Positions 32,878 to 43,681 of a stretch of DNA of 64,000 bases are shown here, in pieces. Within the stretch, counting starts at the first letter, position 1, and the number at the start of each line of letters is the position of its first letter. The notes under the pieces were generated by a model that did not search any database, was not told where the DNA came from, and saw nothing but the letters and a program-made list of their open reading frames with translations. Location: positions 1-64,000 of the forward strand of contig JAIVFJ010000191.1 of the NCBI GenBank assembly GCA_025765615.1. The letters run 5' to 3'. This DNA comes from Zopfochytrium polystomum. Taxonomy: Eukaryota > Chytridiomycota > Chytridiomycetes > Chytridiales > Chytridiaceae. A program made the translations under genes and the position numbers.

Positions 32878-34309
32878 TTCGAAGTCGTTGATCGACCCAA
32901 GAATGTCAATGTCGTGCAGAACAAATGGGTTTACAAGGTCAAGCTTCAACCGGACGGCAGCATTGAGCGCTTTCGCACACAACTAGTGGCGAAGGGCTTT
33001 ACACAGCGTCGTGGCGTTGATTTCTGGAACACTCACTCTCCTGTTGTTCGCATCAATAGTCTTCGATGGCTCCTTGCTATGACAGCCTCAAACGGTTGGG
33101 ACACAGCCATGGTCGATATTAGCAATGCCTACCTCAACAGTAAACTTGATGTCCCCATCTACATGGAGCAACCAGATGGCTACCGTTCAGATGGCAAGGT
33201 CTGGCTTTTGCACAAAGCTGTCAATGGTATCAAGCAAGCGGGGCGTTGTTGGTACCAGGAACTCATTGGTCGTCTCAAGTCTGCCGGCTACCAACAAAGC
33301 GCAGCAGATCCGTGCATCCTCTTCAAGCGCACAAAGGAACGTATTATTTTCATTTCTATCTATGTCGATGATATTTGTTTCTTTGGGCACACAGAGGAAA
33401 TCACCTCTGCCATCAATTTGCTAAAATCCTTCTATAAGCTCCGCGAACTAGGTCATATCAAGACTGTACTGAATATGGAAGTTCATCGAACACCAACTGG
33501 CATCTACTTGCATCAACGAGCTTACACCAAAGAGTTACTCCAACGCCATGCAGACCTAGTCAATGGAAAGAAGACAGCAGTAACTGCTCTCCCCAGTCCT
33601 CTCACTCTTCAACCTGGAGAAAATGATGAACCCACAGCAAATCAACAGCTCTACCAAGCAATCCTTGGTGGCATCAACTATTTGGCAACACACACACGAC
33701 CAGACTTGGCACCAGCAGTCTCATATCTTGGAGCCTTCAGCAAGGACCCAAGCAAACACCACTTGCAGATCCTCATTCGAGTCCTTCAATATATCAATGG
33801 TACACGTGAGTATGGTTTGCTTTATTCCAACACAGGGTCTGGAATTTTCAGCTACTCGGATGCTGCTCATGGTTCATGCTGATGGGAAATCACAACTTGG
33901 CTACTTCGTTTTGTTTGGAAATACCGCTATCAGCTGGGCATCAACTCGCAGTCCTACAGTTATGCTGTCACCTCAGCAAGCAGAATACGTTGCAGTCTCA
34001 GAACTAGGATGAGAACTGGAGGCCATCTCACAACAGCACACAACACTTATGCTCCCGTCCCCGACTCCTATTCCAATCTATACTGACAACCAAGGCGTTA
34101 TCAATTTGAGCGCAAACGATCTCTACACTAATAGGTCAAAACATATTCTGGTTAAGTATCACTATATCAGGGAACTGGTTGATCGACAAGTGATTCGACT
34201 GGAATGGATTCATGGTGGCGAGCAACCAGCAGATTATCTTACAAAATCATTACCAGCTGCTTTAGGTGCTTACCATCTTAGTCATATTGGTCTTTGTCGT
34301 ATGCCTTAG
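32878..34309 (+). pseudogene. Copia B reverse transcriptase-RNase H, one frameshift and one stop
   Basis: Starts within RT (F-E-V-V-D-R-P-K-N-V) and holds the full palm: L-V-A-K-G-F-T-Q, AMVDISNAYLNSKLD, Y-V-D-D at about 33361-33372, GGINYLATHTRPDLAPAVSYLGAF. RNase H begins S-Y-S-D-A-A-H-G, shifts frame near 33870, reads on to S-E-L-G, hits TGA at 34010-34012 (Arg in other copies), then continues to Q-P-A-D-Y-L-T-K and the stop at 34309. Confidence 0.87.
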
Positions 34310-34517
34310 TTTCTGTCCCTTTCTTATTTGTATTGCATTCTCTTTCTCCTTTCTCTTTCTTGCCCTTCTTCTTCCTCTGCATTGCTTCTTATATTCCTGC
34401 ATTCAAGCTTCTTTGCTCTCCATCTACATATTTCATATGGGCATTCTTTTCTTATTGTTCTGCCACCTGGTGGCCATCATACCTGTTTATTGCTTTTCCT
34501 TAGCCAGTGTACGGTTT

Positions 34518-34541
34518 CCTTACGTTGCCTATGGCGTAAGG
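34518..34541 (+). other. 3'-UTR hairpin, family B
   Basis: Stem CCTTACG (34518-34524), loop TTGCCTATGG, stem CGTAAGG (34535-34541). In family A the pair is CCTTAAG/CTTAAGG, a compensatory change. Confidence 0.6.
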
Positions 34542-34580
34542 TTTTCCTCTGTGCTGGCCCTTTTGCTCCTGCCCACAACT

Positions 34581-34837
34581 TAGGGGGGAGTGTTAGATTT
34601 TGGGTTTTTGCAGTAAGCAGCGTGCAGGAGCAACACCTCACACTGTGGAGCATGGGAGCACCAACTGTGATGAGGATTTGGTGCATTTTTTTGTCACCTG
34701 GTCTTTGTCACAATTTTGTATAAAGCCAAACAGCATACATTGTACAACGGTCTCCCATCTCAGCTTCACCATCACAAGAGAGTAGTCCACCAGAGTAGTT
34801 CACCACCATCCACAAACAGCAGCAGTCATTTCTTTCA
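34581..34837 (+). repeat. Polypurine tract and 3' LTR of element B
   Basis: TAGGGGGGAG (34581-34590) directly precedes TGTTAG (34591). The LTR ends TTTCA at 34837, where family A pol sequence begins abruptly. Confidence 0.85.
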
Positions 34838-36070
34838 ATTGCCGACAGGGACCTCTGACTATGCAGGTACTATCACTTGGCACGAGACCTCCAACCAGGT
34901 GTTATTCACCGCAGCAGTGATGAAGAAGGTGACCCAGCAGTTCTTCAAATGATCCTTTGGCACAGCCTCCAGTGGTCCCCAACTGTGGCAAACCCAACTT
35001 TCAATTACAGCACTCAGTTTCTCGCCCATTGCGCCAGCAGATATTACAACTTTTTCACGTCAGCAGAACCTGCAGACACACACAGCATTTGTGCAGCATT
35101 TCTCAACAGCAAAAAACCAGACACCACCGACTGCACCAACATCTAGGACACATTCCCTATGCTCAACTTTGTTCCATGAAGGAACGACGAACCTGTTCTG
35201 ACTTTCCAGAAATAGACTTAGAACTGCTTGAGGATGATCGTAAGGCCTGTATTATGGCAAAGCAGACACGTGCCCCTATCCCCCACACAGATCCTCCGGA
35301 CAAGCTAACTGGGGAACACTTGGCGTTTGACCTTGTGGAGATCAAACCCAAGTTCAGGGGGCAGTACGGCTTTTGCCCTCATTGCCGTTGACTATGTCAA
35401 GGCTTCTGCATCTCGCGTGGAGTACAGGTTGAAGTCAGTCCACCACACACACACCAGGGCTCAACAGCAAAGCAGAACATGCAGTTAGGACAGTCATGGA
35501 TGTAACTCGTTCACTCCTTCAGCATGCTGGCTCACCTTGGTCTTGGTGGGGTTATGCTATTCGACATGCTGTGGACATCATCAACACACTTCCAGTTCTC
35601 AGTTGTGGTTTGCTTTCACTGGTTGAAATGCTACTTGGCTTTCCTCCCTGCATCAGGCACTTTAGGGTAAACCCATGGTTGCCTCTACCATGTGACAGCC
35701 AAGGAACGCGGCAACACACATCAGTACAAGAAACTGGCAGAACGAGCACGACCAGCAATATACATTGGCAATATAATCCGATCCATTGCCCAGCTCATTG
35801 ACATCAACACTGGTCGCGTTATCACACATCGCCTCAATGACCTCATATCGCCGAAAACAGCTTTCGCAAACTCAACAAATCAGATGTTGACGATGACGCT
35901 TCAGAACTACAGCATCACCACATGCCCTTACTCTCAGCTGACGAACTTCAAGAAACCAACACCAACATCAAGGCCCTCCTTTGTGAAGCAAACGTACACA
36001 TTGAACAGCTACAGCCAGAACCAACACCAGTGTGGCCCCTGTGGATTTGGTAAAACGTGTCACCCCTCAG

Positions 36071-36541
36071 GTAAGCACAGCGAAAGTGAATCAGATAACG
36101 ATATACAGCTCTGGTGTTGGAGGTGACGGCAGGATGGGTTGGATTCTGTGCTACTGCAATTAACGTCATCTCCAGTGGGCCTTATTGGGAGCACTATAGG
36201 CGTGACTGAGGGAGACTGGATTGGGGGGTAGACTGGCAATGTGAAGCAACCAAAGGCCCTTGACAACCAAAGCCCCAGCTTGTAGGCTAGTGTGGCCTGG
36301 AAAGGAGCCCATTCTGTGAGGATCGCCAGCCAGGAGGCAGATATTCTCCTGATGTGCCCAGGCGAGATGCGAGGGGGTAGCGTCGAGGGCAAGCTGTGTA
36401 TGAGGAAGTGGTTGCCTCACCTCATAGGGTACTGCCAGGAGCCCAGACCAGGATCGTGCGGAAGGCTCACCTGAGCATTTTGTCCTTGCTTACTTTTGTG
36501 TGTTGGATATCTGAGAAGGTTATAAACTAATTCCTTCAAAG
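36071..36541 (+). other. Intron-like insert, family A copy 2 (471 nt)
   Basis: CAG|GTAAGC donor and CTTCAAAG|TCC acceptor with AACTAAT shortly upstream; same site and phase as the other two. Hairpin TTCT-GTGA-GGAT at 36312-36323. A deletion of about 30 nt near 36301 relative to copy 1. Confidence 0.6.
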
Positions 36542-37507
36542 TCCCTACAAGATAAAACAATGGCAGACACTCCCACTATGGATGCGGCACACGCTTCTCC
36601 ACCTCCAGAACCACCTCCACCAGAACCACCTCCTCATCACCAACATTCACATTCACCACCACCTGACAACTCAGCCAAGCGAACGCGTTCTGGGCAAACC
36701 TACCTCACAAGCACAACATGTCCCGATCCTCAAACTTGTGCAGAAGCCATGTCGGGTAAATGGTCCAAGGAGTGGATTGCAGCAGAGCAGACTGAGATCG
36801 ATGCCCTTCGCACTTTAGCAGCCTTTGAAGTTGTGGAACGGCCCACCAACATCAACGTCGTGCAGAACAAATGGATCTACAAGGTCAAACTTAAACCAGA
36901 CAGCAGCATTGAGCACTTCTGTGCACGGCTTGTGGCTGAGGGCTTCACTCAACGTCATGGCATTGATTTTTGGAATACTCATTCTCCTGGTGTCTGAATC
37001 AATAGTCTTCGTTGGCTCATCGCCATGGCGGCTGCAAACAAATGGCACACTGCTATTGTCGACATCAGCAATGCGTTCCTCCTAAACAGCATGCTCAATG
37101 TGCCCATTTATATGGAGCAGACAGACAGATACCGTAGTAATGGCAAAGTCTGGCTACTGAAGAGAGGTGTTAATGGTATCAAGCAAGTTGGCCAGTGTTG
37201 GTACCAAGAACTGATTGGCCACCTGAAGTCGAATGGATATCAGCAAAGCACAGCAGACCCTGTATCGAGCTCCACAAAATAGGAACAATCAAAACCCTCC
37301 TCAATATGCAACTGGAACACTGCCACAACGGAATCTTCTTGCACCAGAAAGCGTATGTCAAGGAGTTACTTCAACGCCATGCCAACACTATCAACAACCG
37401 CACTGCAGTAACTGCCCTTCCCAGTAGTCTCAATCTTCACCCACGTGGGATCGAAGAAGCAGCTGCAGACCAGAGACTGTACCAGGCAATCCTTGGCGGC
37501 ATCAACT
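36542..37507 (+). pseudogene. Copia A RT N-terminal part, copy 2
   Basis: S-L-Q-D-K-T-M-A-D-T-P-T-M-D, the P/E/H linker, then the RT N-terminus missing from copy 1 (WSKEWIAAEQTEIDALRTL, then N-K-W-I-Y-K-V-K-L-K-P-D, then A-E-G-F-T-Q-R-H-G). TGA at 36995-36997 replaces an Arg codon (CGC in family B). A deletion near 37260 removes the YVDD region. Ends in L-G-G-I-N at the junction with element C. Confidence 0.82.
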
Positions 37508-39323
37508 AATAGCACGGGGACAATTTCGTGAACTCTACCAAACGCTCAAAGCATACACTGTGCTTGAGCCGGAGGAAGTCACAGCATATCCAACAGAAAG
37601 GATCCACCAGCGGGACTTACCGCCACTCCCTGCTTCGCATAAAGAGGCCATGCGTTCTCCTTTTGCAAAGTATTGGAAGGCAGCTCAACTCTCAGAGATC
37701 AATTCAATCACATCAAAGCATGTCTGGGACTTAGTGGCTCGACCTAAAGGGCGTAAGATACTCAAGCCCAAATGGGTTTTTGCCTACAAGTTTGACAGTG
37801 AAGGGTACCTTGAACGCTTCAAGGCTCGCCTTGTTGGTCGGGGTTACACTCAGATCTTTGATCAGGACTACAATGAGACCTTCTCCCCTGTCGTCCGCAG
37901 CTCCTCCATAAGGGCAATCCTTGCTATCTCGTTGCTGTTTGACCTCATACTTGCAGGCCTTGATGTCGAAACCACATACTTGAACGCCAAACTGGACATT
38001 GAAAACTTCATGGAACAACCAGAAGGCTTTGAGATACGTGGTGCAGACGGGATACTTCTTGTCTGTTTACTCAGGAAGAGTCTGTACGGACTGCACCAGT
38101 CTGGTCGACAGTGGTACAAAACAATCCGCGACTTCCTAGTAGAAATTGGATTTACGCAATTGAAGACTGACCACTGTGTCTTTGTGCAAAGGCACCCTGA
38201 TGGAAAGGTCAAGACCATCATCACTCTATACGTAGATGACATCCTCATCTTCAGTCACACTGAAGAAGAAATTGCCAAAATTCTTTCTCTGATCAAATCA
38301 AAGTTCAAAATCCGCGAGGACCTCAACCCAAAAGTTGCTGTTGGCATCCAAGTTGAGAAAATCAAAGATGGAATCTTTATTGGACAGAAAAACTACACAC
38401 AGCATGTCTTGGAGGAAGCAAACTACTGGTGTGACGATGAAGGCTTACCTGTCAAAATCAAAGCAACTCCCATGTCCACGACATGGATACACGATGTGGA
38501 CTCTAGAAAACTTCCACAAAAAGAGTCGGAATACTTCCGAAGCACACTCATGCAACTTGCTTACCTTGCAAACTTGACGCGCCCTGACATTGCGTATGCT
38601 GTGAATACACTTGCACAATACCAGTCTGCTCCAACCCATTCAGATTCCCTTGCGCTTGACAGATTGCTGCGATATGTCCGCGCTACCTGGGATCATGGAC
38701 TTTTCTACCAGAAGAGAGACTCCCAGATGACATGCATCACCAATGCAACGCTCCCAGAGGTAGAGAAAGCTGCGGGTATTTCTTACCCAGAGTGGGATGA
38801 ACCACATGGCTACGCTGATGCCAGCTATGCTGAAGAGGATGGACGCAAGTCGAGGTCAGGGCATGTGTTCATGCTTTGCGGGGGTGCTATTACATGGTAC
38901 AGCAAGAAACAATCAGTTGTCGCTTTGTCCTCAACTGAGGCGGAATACTTCTCCCTTACTGAGGCCATCAAAGAGGCAATCTGGCTACGAATGCTCTTCC
39001 AGGAGCTGGGTATGGATTTAAATAAGCCCACTACTGTTTATGAAGACAATCGTTCAACCATAGCTATTGCTATGAATCCAATACACCATGGTCGGGTCAA
39101 ACACTTTGACGTGAGGTTGCATTTCATACGAGACCACTTGGAGAAAAAGGAGGTTCAACTCATTCATTGCCCAACAGACATGATGATTGCCGACCTTCTC
39201 ACCAAAGCTCTTCCCACAGCTCAACATGCCAAGCTTGCATCACTGATGGGAATTTGCAGTCTCGCCGACCTCCAAGGTGTAAGCGTGGTGCCCACGCTCA
39301 AATCAGCACAACGCTTAGTCTAA
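37508..39323 (+). CDS. Copia C reverse transcriptase-RNase H, open but 5'-truncated
   Basis: About 600 codons without a stop, the only large intact transposon frame in the window. It has RT entry motifs (SITSKHVWDLV, K-W-V-F-A-Y-K, LERFKARLVGRGYTQ), D-Y-N-E-T-F-S-P-V-V and L-D-V-E-T-T-Y-L-N-A. The catalytic L-Y-V-D-D is at about 38227-38241, followed by the Q-L-A-Y-L-A-N-L-T-R-P-D-I-A-Y-A-V thumb block. RNase H motifs are H-G-Y-A-D-A-S-Y, S-S-T-E-A-E-Y and Y-E-D-N-R-S, with LTKALPTAQHAKL at the end. No ATG starts the frame; it once continued from an upstream gag-pol reading frame. Mutations are few, so it is younger than the A and B copies. Confidence 0.88.
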
Positions 39324-39347
39324 AGGCTCTCTCTGGCTTCTCCAGCT

Positions 39348-39412
39348 ACACTTGTGGGTTCATGCAGGTTTTCACAAGTGTAGGGGGGTGCATGGGTGGG
39401 TTCGAGTCCCAC
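39348..39412 (+). other. Paired hairpins in the element C 3' UTR, second one T-arm-like
   Basis: Hairpin 1: ACACTTGTG (39348-39356) with CACAAGTGT (39373-39381). Hairpin 2: GTGGG-TTCGAGT-CCCAC (39396-39412), the shape and sequence of a tRNA T-arm, containing a perfect polymerase III B box GGTTCGAGTCC. No A box or acceptor stem found, so not a tRNA gene. Confidence 0.45.
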
Positions 39413-39487
39413 TGCTTGGCTGGCATTGTTGGACAGCCATGTACTCCAGGAGAAACAGTTGCCCCCTCTCTTTCTATTGCAGGGGTG

Positions 39488-40710
39488 TGTTGAGATTCGA
39501 CCCACGGGGTACACTACGCCCGTTACTGATGATCCCTTTGAGAACTCCATCCAATCACATTGGATGGGGTGTTTGAAGGGCTCAGTAGATTCAATACTTG
39601 AATGGGGCGCTCGGAAGGGCTAATCTGTTCTCAATAAAAAGAGATAGGCAAAGGCGGCTGTTGTTCTAGCTTTGTTCATCCTACCGGTAGGAACAATGCA
39701 ATTAGAACATGCACAAAAACGCTCAAACTACGCACTCTGCACATGTAACACAGCACAGCAAGCATGCAGAAGCAGTGTACCACTGCCCCAGGCTCCGGAA
39801 TTCCGCTCTCTGCACCGGAATTCCGCCTTCTGCATCGGAATTCCGCTTCCTGATCTGGAATTCCGCTCTCTGCATCGGAATACCGCTTCCTGATCTGGAA
39901 TTCCAGCTTTCCTGCTGTGCTGTGCAATCTGAGCAATGCAACAGGCATTTAGGAATCAGGGATTGCACCAATCACTGCATTTCTAAAAGTGAGATAAAAA
40001 CTGAGCTCACCAGAGATTGCACCAATCATTGGATTTCTAAAAACAAGGAAAAAAGCGGCTTGTTCCCCAAACAAGCTTCCTGATTTGGAAACAACCAAGC
40101 CAATTTACAAGCAACTGTTTCCCAAACAAGCTGTAAATTGGTTCCTGGTGGTACTCAGCCCAGACAAAGTGCTCAGCCCAAGGTGGTACTCAGCCCTGGC
40201 TGGTACTTAGCCCAGGGTGGTGCACAGCCCAGGCTGGTACTCAGCCCTGGGTGGTGCTCAGCCCAGGCTGGTACTCAGCCCTGGCTGGTATTCAGCCCTG
40301 AGTGATGCCCAGCACTGGGTGGTACTCAGCCCTGAATGGGTACTTAGCCCAGGCTGGGGATTGGTGCTCAGCCTGTTTTATCTCATTTCTGTGGCCTGCT
40401 CTGTGCAGCCCACTGCTCCCTCTGTTTTCTGATGGCTCCAACCTGCAGGAGTATAAAAGCAGCAACCTCTCACAGAGATCAAAAAAGGAATCCAACCCCC
40501 TCCTTGCTGCTTTGACAGAAGCCAGTGCAAAACAAGCCAATCTCTCTTCCTCCATTTGCTCTCTCTTCCCTCTCTGTCCACTCACTCCTCTCCCCTCTCT
40601 CCATCCTCTCTCTCCGCTCCCTTTTCCATCATCACTGCTCTATCTCTCTCTCTCTCTCTCTTCATCCCCACACACACCAAGTCCCTCCAGTCCTGGGTGG
40701 GATTTCATCA
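39488..40710 (+). repeat. LTR C, full length (1223 bp)
   Basis: TGTTGAGAT at the start and ATTTCATCA at the end are imperfect inverted repeats (7 of 9). Contains AATAAAA near 39636, GAATTCCGC repeats (39799-39900), the minisatellite (40150-40355), TATAAAAG at 40452-40459 and a CT-rich end. Preceded by a polypurine tract. The end point is confirmed by identical stops at 25007, 26306 and 32877. Confidence 0.8.
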
Positions 40711-41707
40711 TATTCTATTCTCGCAACTACACAGATATAGCCAGTTACTCCAACGCTGCCCATGGTGTCCACTCAGATGGGAAATCACAGCTTGGCTACT
40801 ATATTCTATTTGGAGGAACAGCTATTAGTTGGACATCTGTTCGAAGCAGCACTGTCATGCTGTCACCACAGGAAGCTGAATATGTAGCTGTGTCTGAACT
40901 GGGACGAGAACTTAAGGCACTATTCCAACTCTACACAGCACTTCAACTTCCACCTCCAACTCCTCTTGTCATCTATACTGACAACAGCGGTGTGATCAAC
41001 CTCAGTTCAAACGATCTTTACACCAATTGGTCAAAGCATATCATGGTAAAGTATCATTATATTCAAGAACTCGTGGAACAAAAAGTAGTACGGCTTGAGT
41101 GGATTGCTGGAGGAGAACAGCCTGCAGACTATATGACGAAATCTCTCTCAGCTGCTCTCAGTGAATACCATTTGAGTCACATTGGCCTTTGTTTCTTCTC
41201 TTTCCTCTGATTCATTTTTTCTATCTGTGAAGTTGTTTTCTTCTTTGTTCCTTTTCATTACTTTGACTCATTTCTTTTACCTCTGAAGTTCAATATGTGC
41301 CCCCATCCATTTTTGTTAGTGTGATCTGTCCTCTCTGCCATCCGATGGCCAGTCATACGTGTTTGTGATTCTTCTTTTTCTGGTGTACAGTTTCCTTAAG
41401 TTGACTATGGCTTAAGGTTTTCCTCCATGCCAGCCTTTGCTCCTGCCCACAGCTTTGGAGGGAGTGTTAGTTTTGGGTCTTTTGGTATAAGCAGTGTGCA
41501 GGAGCTTTGACCTGATACTGCAATGCAAGGATGACTTGCAGCATTTTGCAAGTGATGGTCTTTGTAACAGTTTTGTATAAAGACAAACACAAGACTGACA
41601 GAAGCCAAGATCAACCTCCCACCACCACCACCTTCAGTGGTGTACTACCTCCATCTCCACAGCAGCACAACCAACCCATAGACAATCCAACCCAACGAAT
41701 TATTTCA
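40711..41707 (+). mobile_element. Family A 3' end: RNase H, 3' UTR and 3' LTR
   Basis: RNase H frame 40711-41210 (Y-S-N-A-A-H with the catalytic Asp changed to Asn, Q-E-A-E-Y, Y-T-D-N-S, ADYMTKSLSAAL). Then come the 3' UTR with hairpin 41394-41417, polypurine TTTGGAGGGAG (41454-41464) and LTR 41465-41707, ending exactly TTTCA beside unrelated DNA. It could be the original 3' end of copy 1 or copy 2. Confidence 0.85.
41394..41417 (+). other. 3'-UTR hairpin, family A
   Basis: CCTTAAG (41394-41400), loop TTGACTATGG, CTTAAGG (41411-41417), about 50 nt before the 3' LTR. Confidence 0.6.
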
Positions 41708-42060
41708 GATCGAGAGAAGGAGAGTTGTCAGTTTCAGAAAAATCAGTAAAATCATCAGAAAGACAAGTTAAGAAATCAGAATTAAGAGAAGATTGAAGCT
41801 TAGTATTGCTGCAGACAAGGCCAGGAAAGACGTGCTCATGCAAGTTGTAGTGGCGTGTCTGAAGAATGGTCCAAGTAGCAAAGTCGTAGCTGAGAGCAAT
41901 AGACTTGCTGTCTGTGTTGAAACCCAAGAAGAGTCCAAGTGAGGCCTGAGGAGAGAACTTGGTCTTGTGTGAGTTTGCAGGTTCTGTGTACTCATTGTTG
42001 AGTGTGACAATGAGGCACCCAAAAATTCCAGGGTGGCGTAGGTTGGTTTTTCGGCCTTGG
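41708..42060 (-). pseudogene. Copia integrase C-terminal (SH3-like) fragment, minus strand
   Basis: The minus-strand frame reads H-P-G-I-F-G-C-L-I-V ... K-F-S-P-Q-A-S-L-G-L-F-L-G-F, then K-S-I-A-L-S-Y-D, then H-Y-N-L-H-E-H-V-F-P-G. This is the integrase C-terminal pattern 'vFGc..yv...k....ra..giFlGy......y.v......i..srdv.F.E'. Differs from families A and B; lineage unassigned. Confidence 0.65.
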
Positions 42061-42450
42061 TAATATTCAAATGGGATTCGGCCAGCTGCTTACACTGATG
42101 CATCCTATGGGGCGAACCTGGAGACTGCCCCAGACCCCAGACAACTATGATCAATTTGTAAGCGCAGAGCTGCCTGACCCTCAGGAGGATCCAGGGCTTT
42201 ACACGATTGTCAAGGAGACCATGATTCACTCATGCTCAGACTGTTGCAAACCTTTTGGCACCAAGTGCACAAATGGTTTTCCCAAGTCATGGGTCAATCG
42301 GACGGAGGTGTCTCCTGAAGGTGGCGTTAAGTACTGGTGCAGAAATAATGGACGACATTTCACCCTCCCACGTGGCTTTGAAGTGGACAACCGTTGGGTG
42401 GTTTCCAAAAAAAAAACCTGGCTCACATCAATGTGGAGATATGCGCCACC

Positions 42451-43681
42451 TCTTTACGGAATCTCTCCCCACCCAATCTCGACTTCACCTTTGGTACCCA
42501 AACGTTTACCCTGATGGGTTTTGCTGCTGTTGTTCAACTCACACAGAGAACTTCTCCCACATTTTCCTTTGCCCTGTTGCTCAAGACGCCCTCCTTGCTG
42601 TTAAAAACTCTCTTGCCTCTGCTTTAGCGGCTTGCTCCCCTTCCGGTGACCGACCACCCACCCCTCACCTGACCGCCCCCTTTTGGCTCGCTCTCCCGGA
42701 AGTTTCCTCCTCTGCCAACGCACTTCTCAACATCCTCACCCATCTTTGTGGCATTATTCCTCAGTCCTTTTACGACACTCTCTACCACCATGAGTCTTTC
42801 CCAGCCGCCGACGTCGTTACTGCCCTAGTGTGCATTTTTCACGACTTTCTGCACGACGTCTACCGGCTCATCTGGCGCCCTCGCTGCGAAGAGACCATTC
42901 TCTGGGAGCGCGACCACGGCATCTCGCCTTTTGACAAGCGCCACCAGCGTCCACCCCGTTCCCCCACCCCACCCTCCTCCCCTTCGCCACCTCCTGTGTC
43001 GCCTCCTGCCGCACCCCCCGCTTCTCCACAACCATCCACTCCCCCCTCCTCCCTTCCTTCCACTCCCCGGGTCTCACCCAGACCATCTGCATCCCTCCTC
43101 CTCATCAGCCTCCCGCCCAGCGACAGCAACAGCCTCGCGCCCCTCAATGCAACACATGCAGTCGCTTTTATTCCAACAACAATTGCCCTCTGGACTGGCT
43201 CCTCTCACGCAAGGGCATCCTAGCCTGGCAGCAACACTACCTCGGGTTACTCCGCCCCGCCCTTGGCACCCTATGGATTCGCCACACTGTTGTGATTCCC
43301 CAGCCTCCTCCGCGACAAGCACTTCCGCGTTATCCCAATCCTGAACCCCCTGACGTTCCCTGAGGATCTCCTCCCTGCTCACATTTTCCGCAGTGTTGCC
43401 ATTTCCCATTTGCCTCCGCTCACCACCCTCTCCGCTGTCCACTGGACACTCTCCGCAGGGCCTCGGCCCACCTTATTCTCTTCTTTTCTCTTTCCTTGGT
43501 TGTTGTTGCTTCTCTTCTTGTTGTTTGTTTCCTGGTAGCGTTAACGGCTAGGGTGGCCTGTGCGTGGAGACACGCTTGGTTCTGTCAAGGTTCTTGGCTC
43601 CCTGCCATACCTGGGTGGCATTTCACTCTTCCTGTCACGCAGCTTCTGGCTGCGTGGAATAATAAAAAAAAAAAAAAAAAA
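42451..43681 (+). mobile_element. 5'-truncated LINE with poly(A) tail and 16-bp target duplication
   Basis: The 16-bp GGAGATATGCGCCACC occurs at 42435-42450 and again at 43682-43697. The inserted 1231 bp ends in an 18-A tail (43664-43681) just after AAT, giving an AATAAAA signal. It encodes a C-terminal C-x-x-C...H...C zinc motif (FCCCCSTHTENFSHIFLCP), typical of the end of LINE ORF2, and a Pro-rich tail. A frame break lies near 43140, after which CNTCSRFYSNNNCPLDWLL follows. Target-primed insertion into the Helitron. Confidence 0.9.

Larger units (their letters stand above)
26522..34837 (+). mobile_element. Ty1/copia element B, the most complete copy, with nested insertions
   Basis: 5' LTR 26522-26768, leader, gag 27658-29074, pol part 1 29041-30738, intron-like insert 30739-31272, short exon start to 31334, then foreign DNA (LTR A plus A leader 31335-32052; LTR C 32053-32877), RT-RNaseH 32878-34309, 3' UTR, polypurine tract, 3' LTR 34591-34837. 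The two LTRs are both 247 bp and differ at about six positions by eye, so the element is fairly old. Inactive: several stops and frameshifts. Confidence 0.87.
34838..37507 (+). mobile_element. Family A fragment, copy 2 (protease end to RT), heavily frame-broken
   Basis: Matches copy 1 from 17619 onward: I-A-D-R-D, H-L-A-R-D-L-Q-P-G-V-I-H-R-S-S, KACIMAKQTRAPIPHTDPPDKL, then a deletion near 35395-35405 that removes most of the integrase core. The integrase C-terminal region (35496-36070), insert 36071-36541 and RT piece 36542-37507 follow, joined abruptly to element C. Several frameshifts (near 35140, 35380, 35660-35690, 35850). Confidence 0.83.
37508..40710 (+). mobile_element. Ty1/copia element C, 3' half with long LTR
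   Basis: A third copia lineage, clearly different in RT from A and B. RT-RNaseH frame 37508-39323, 3' UTR with two hairpins, polypurine GCAGGGGTG, then LTR 39488-40710. The 5' half (gag, protease, integrase) is absent; an integrase C-terminal piece on the minus strand at 41708-42060 may belong to the same lineage. Confidence 0.85.

Noticed and set aside
39396..39412. tRNA gene or SINE
   Set aside because: Only a T-arm and B box are present; no A box, anticodon arm or acceptor pairing.
43000..43170. Proline-rich host gene in the 42.5-43.2 kb frame
   Set aside because: It lies wholly inside the LINE insert bounded by the 16-bp duplication and follows the LINE zinc motif.
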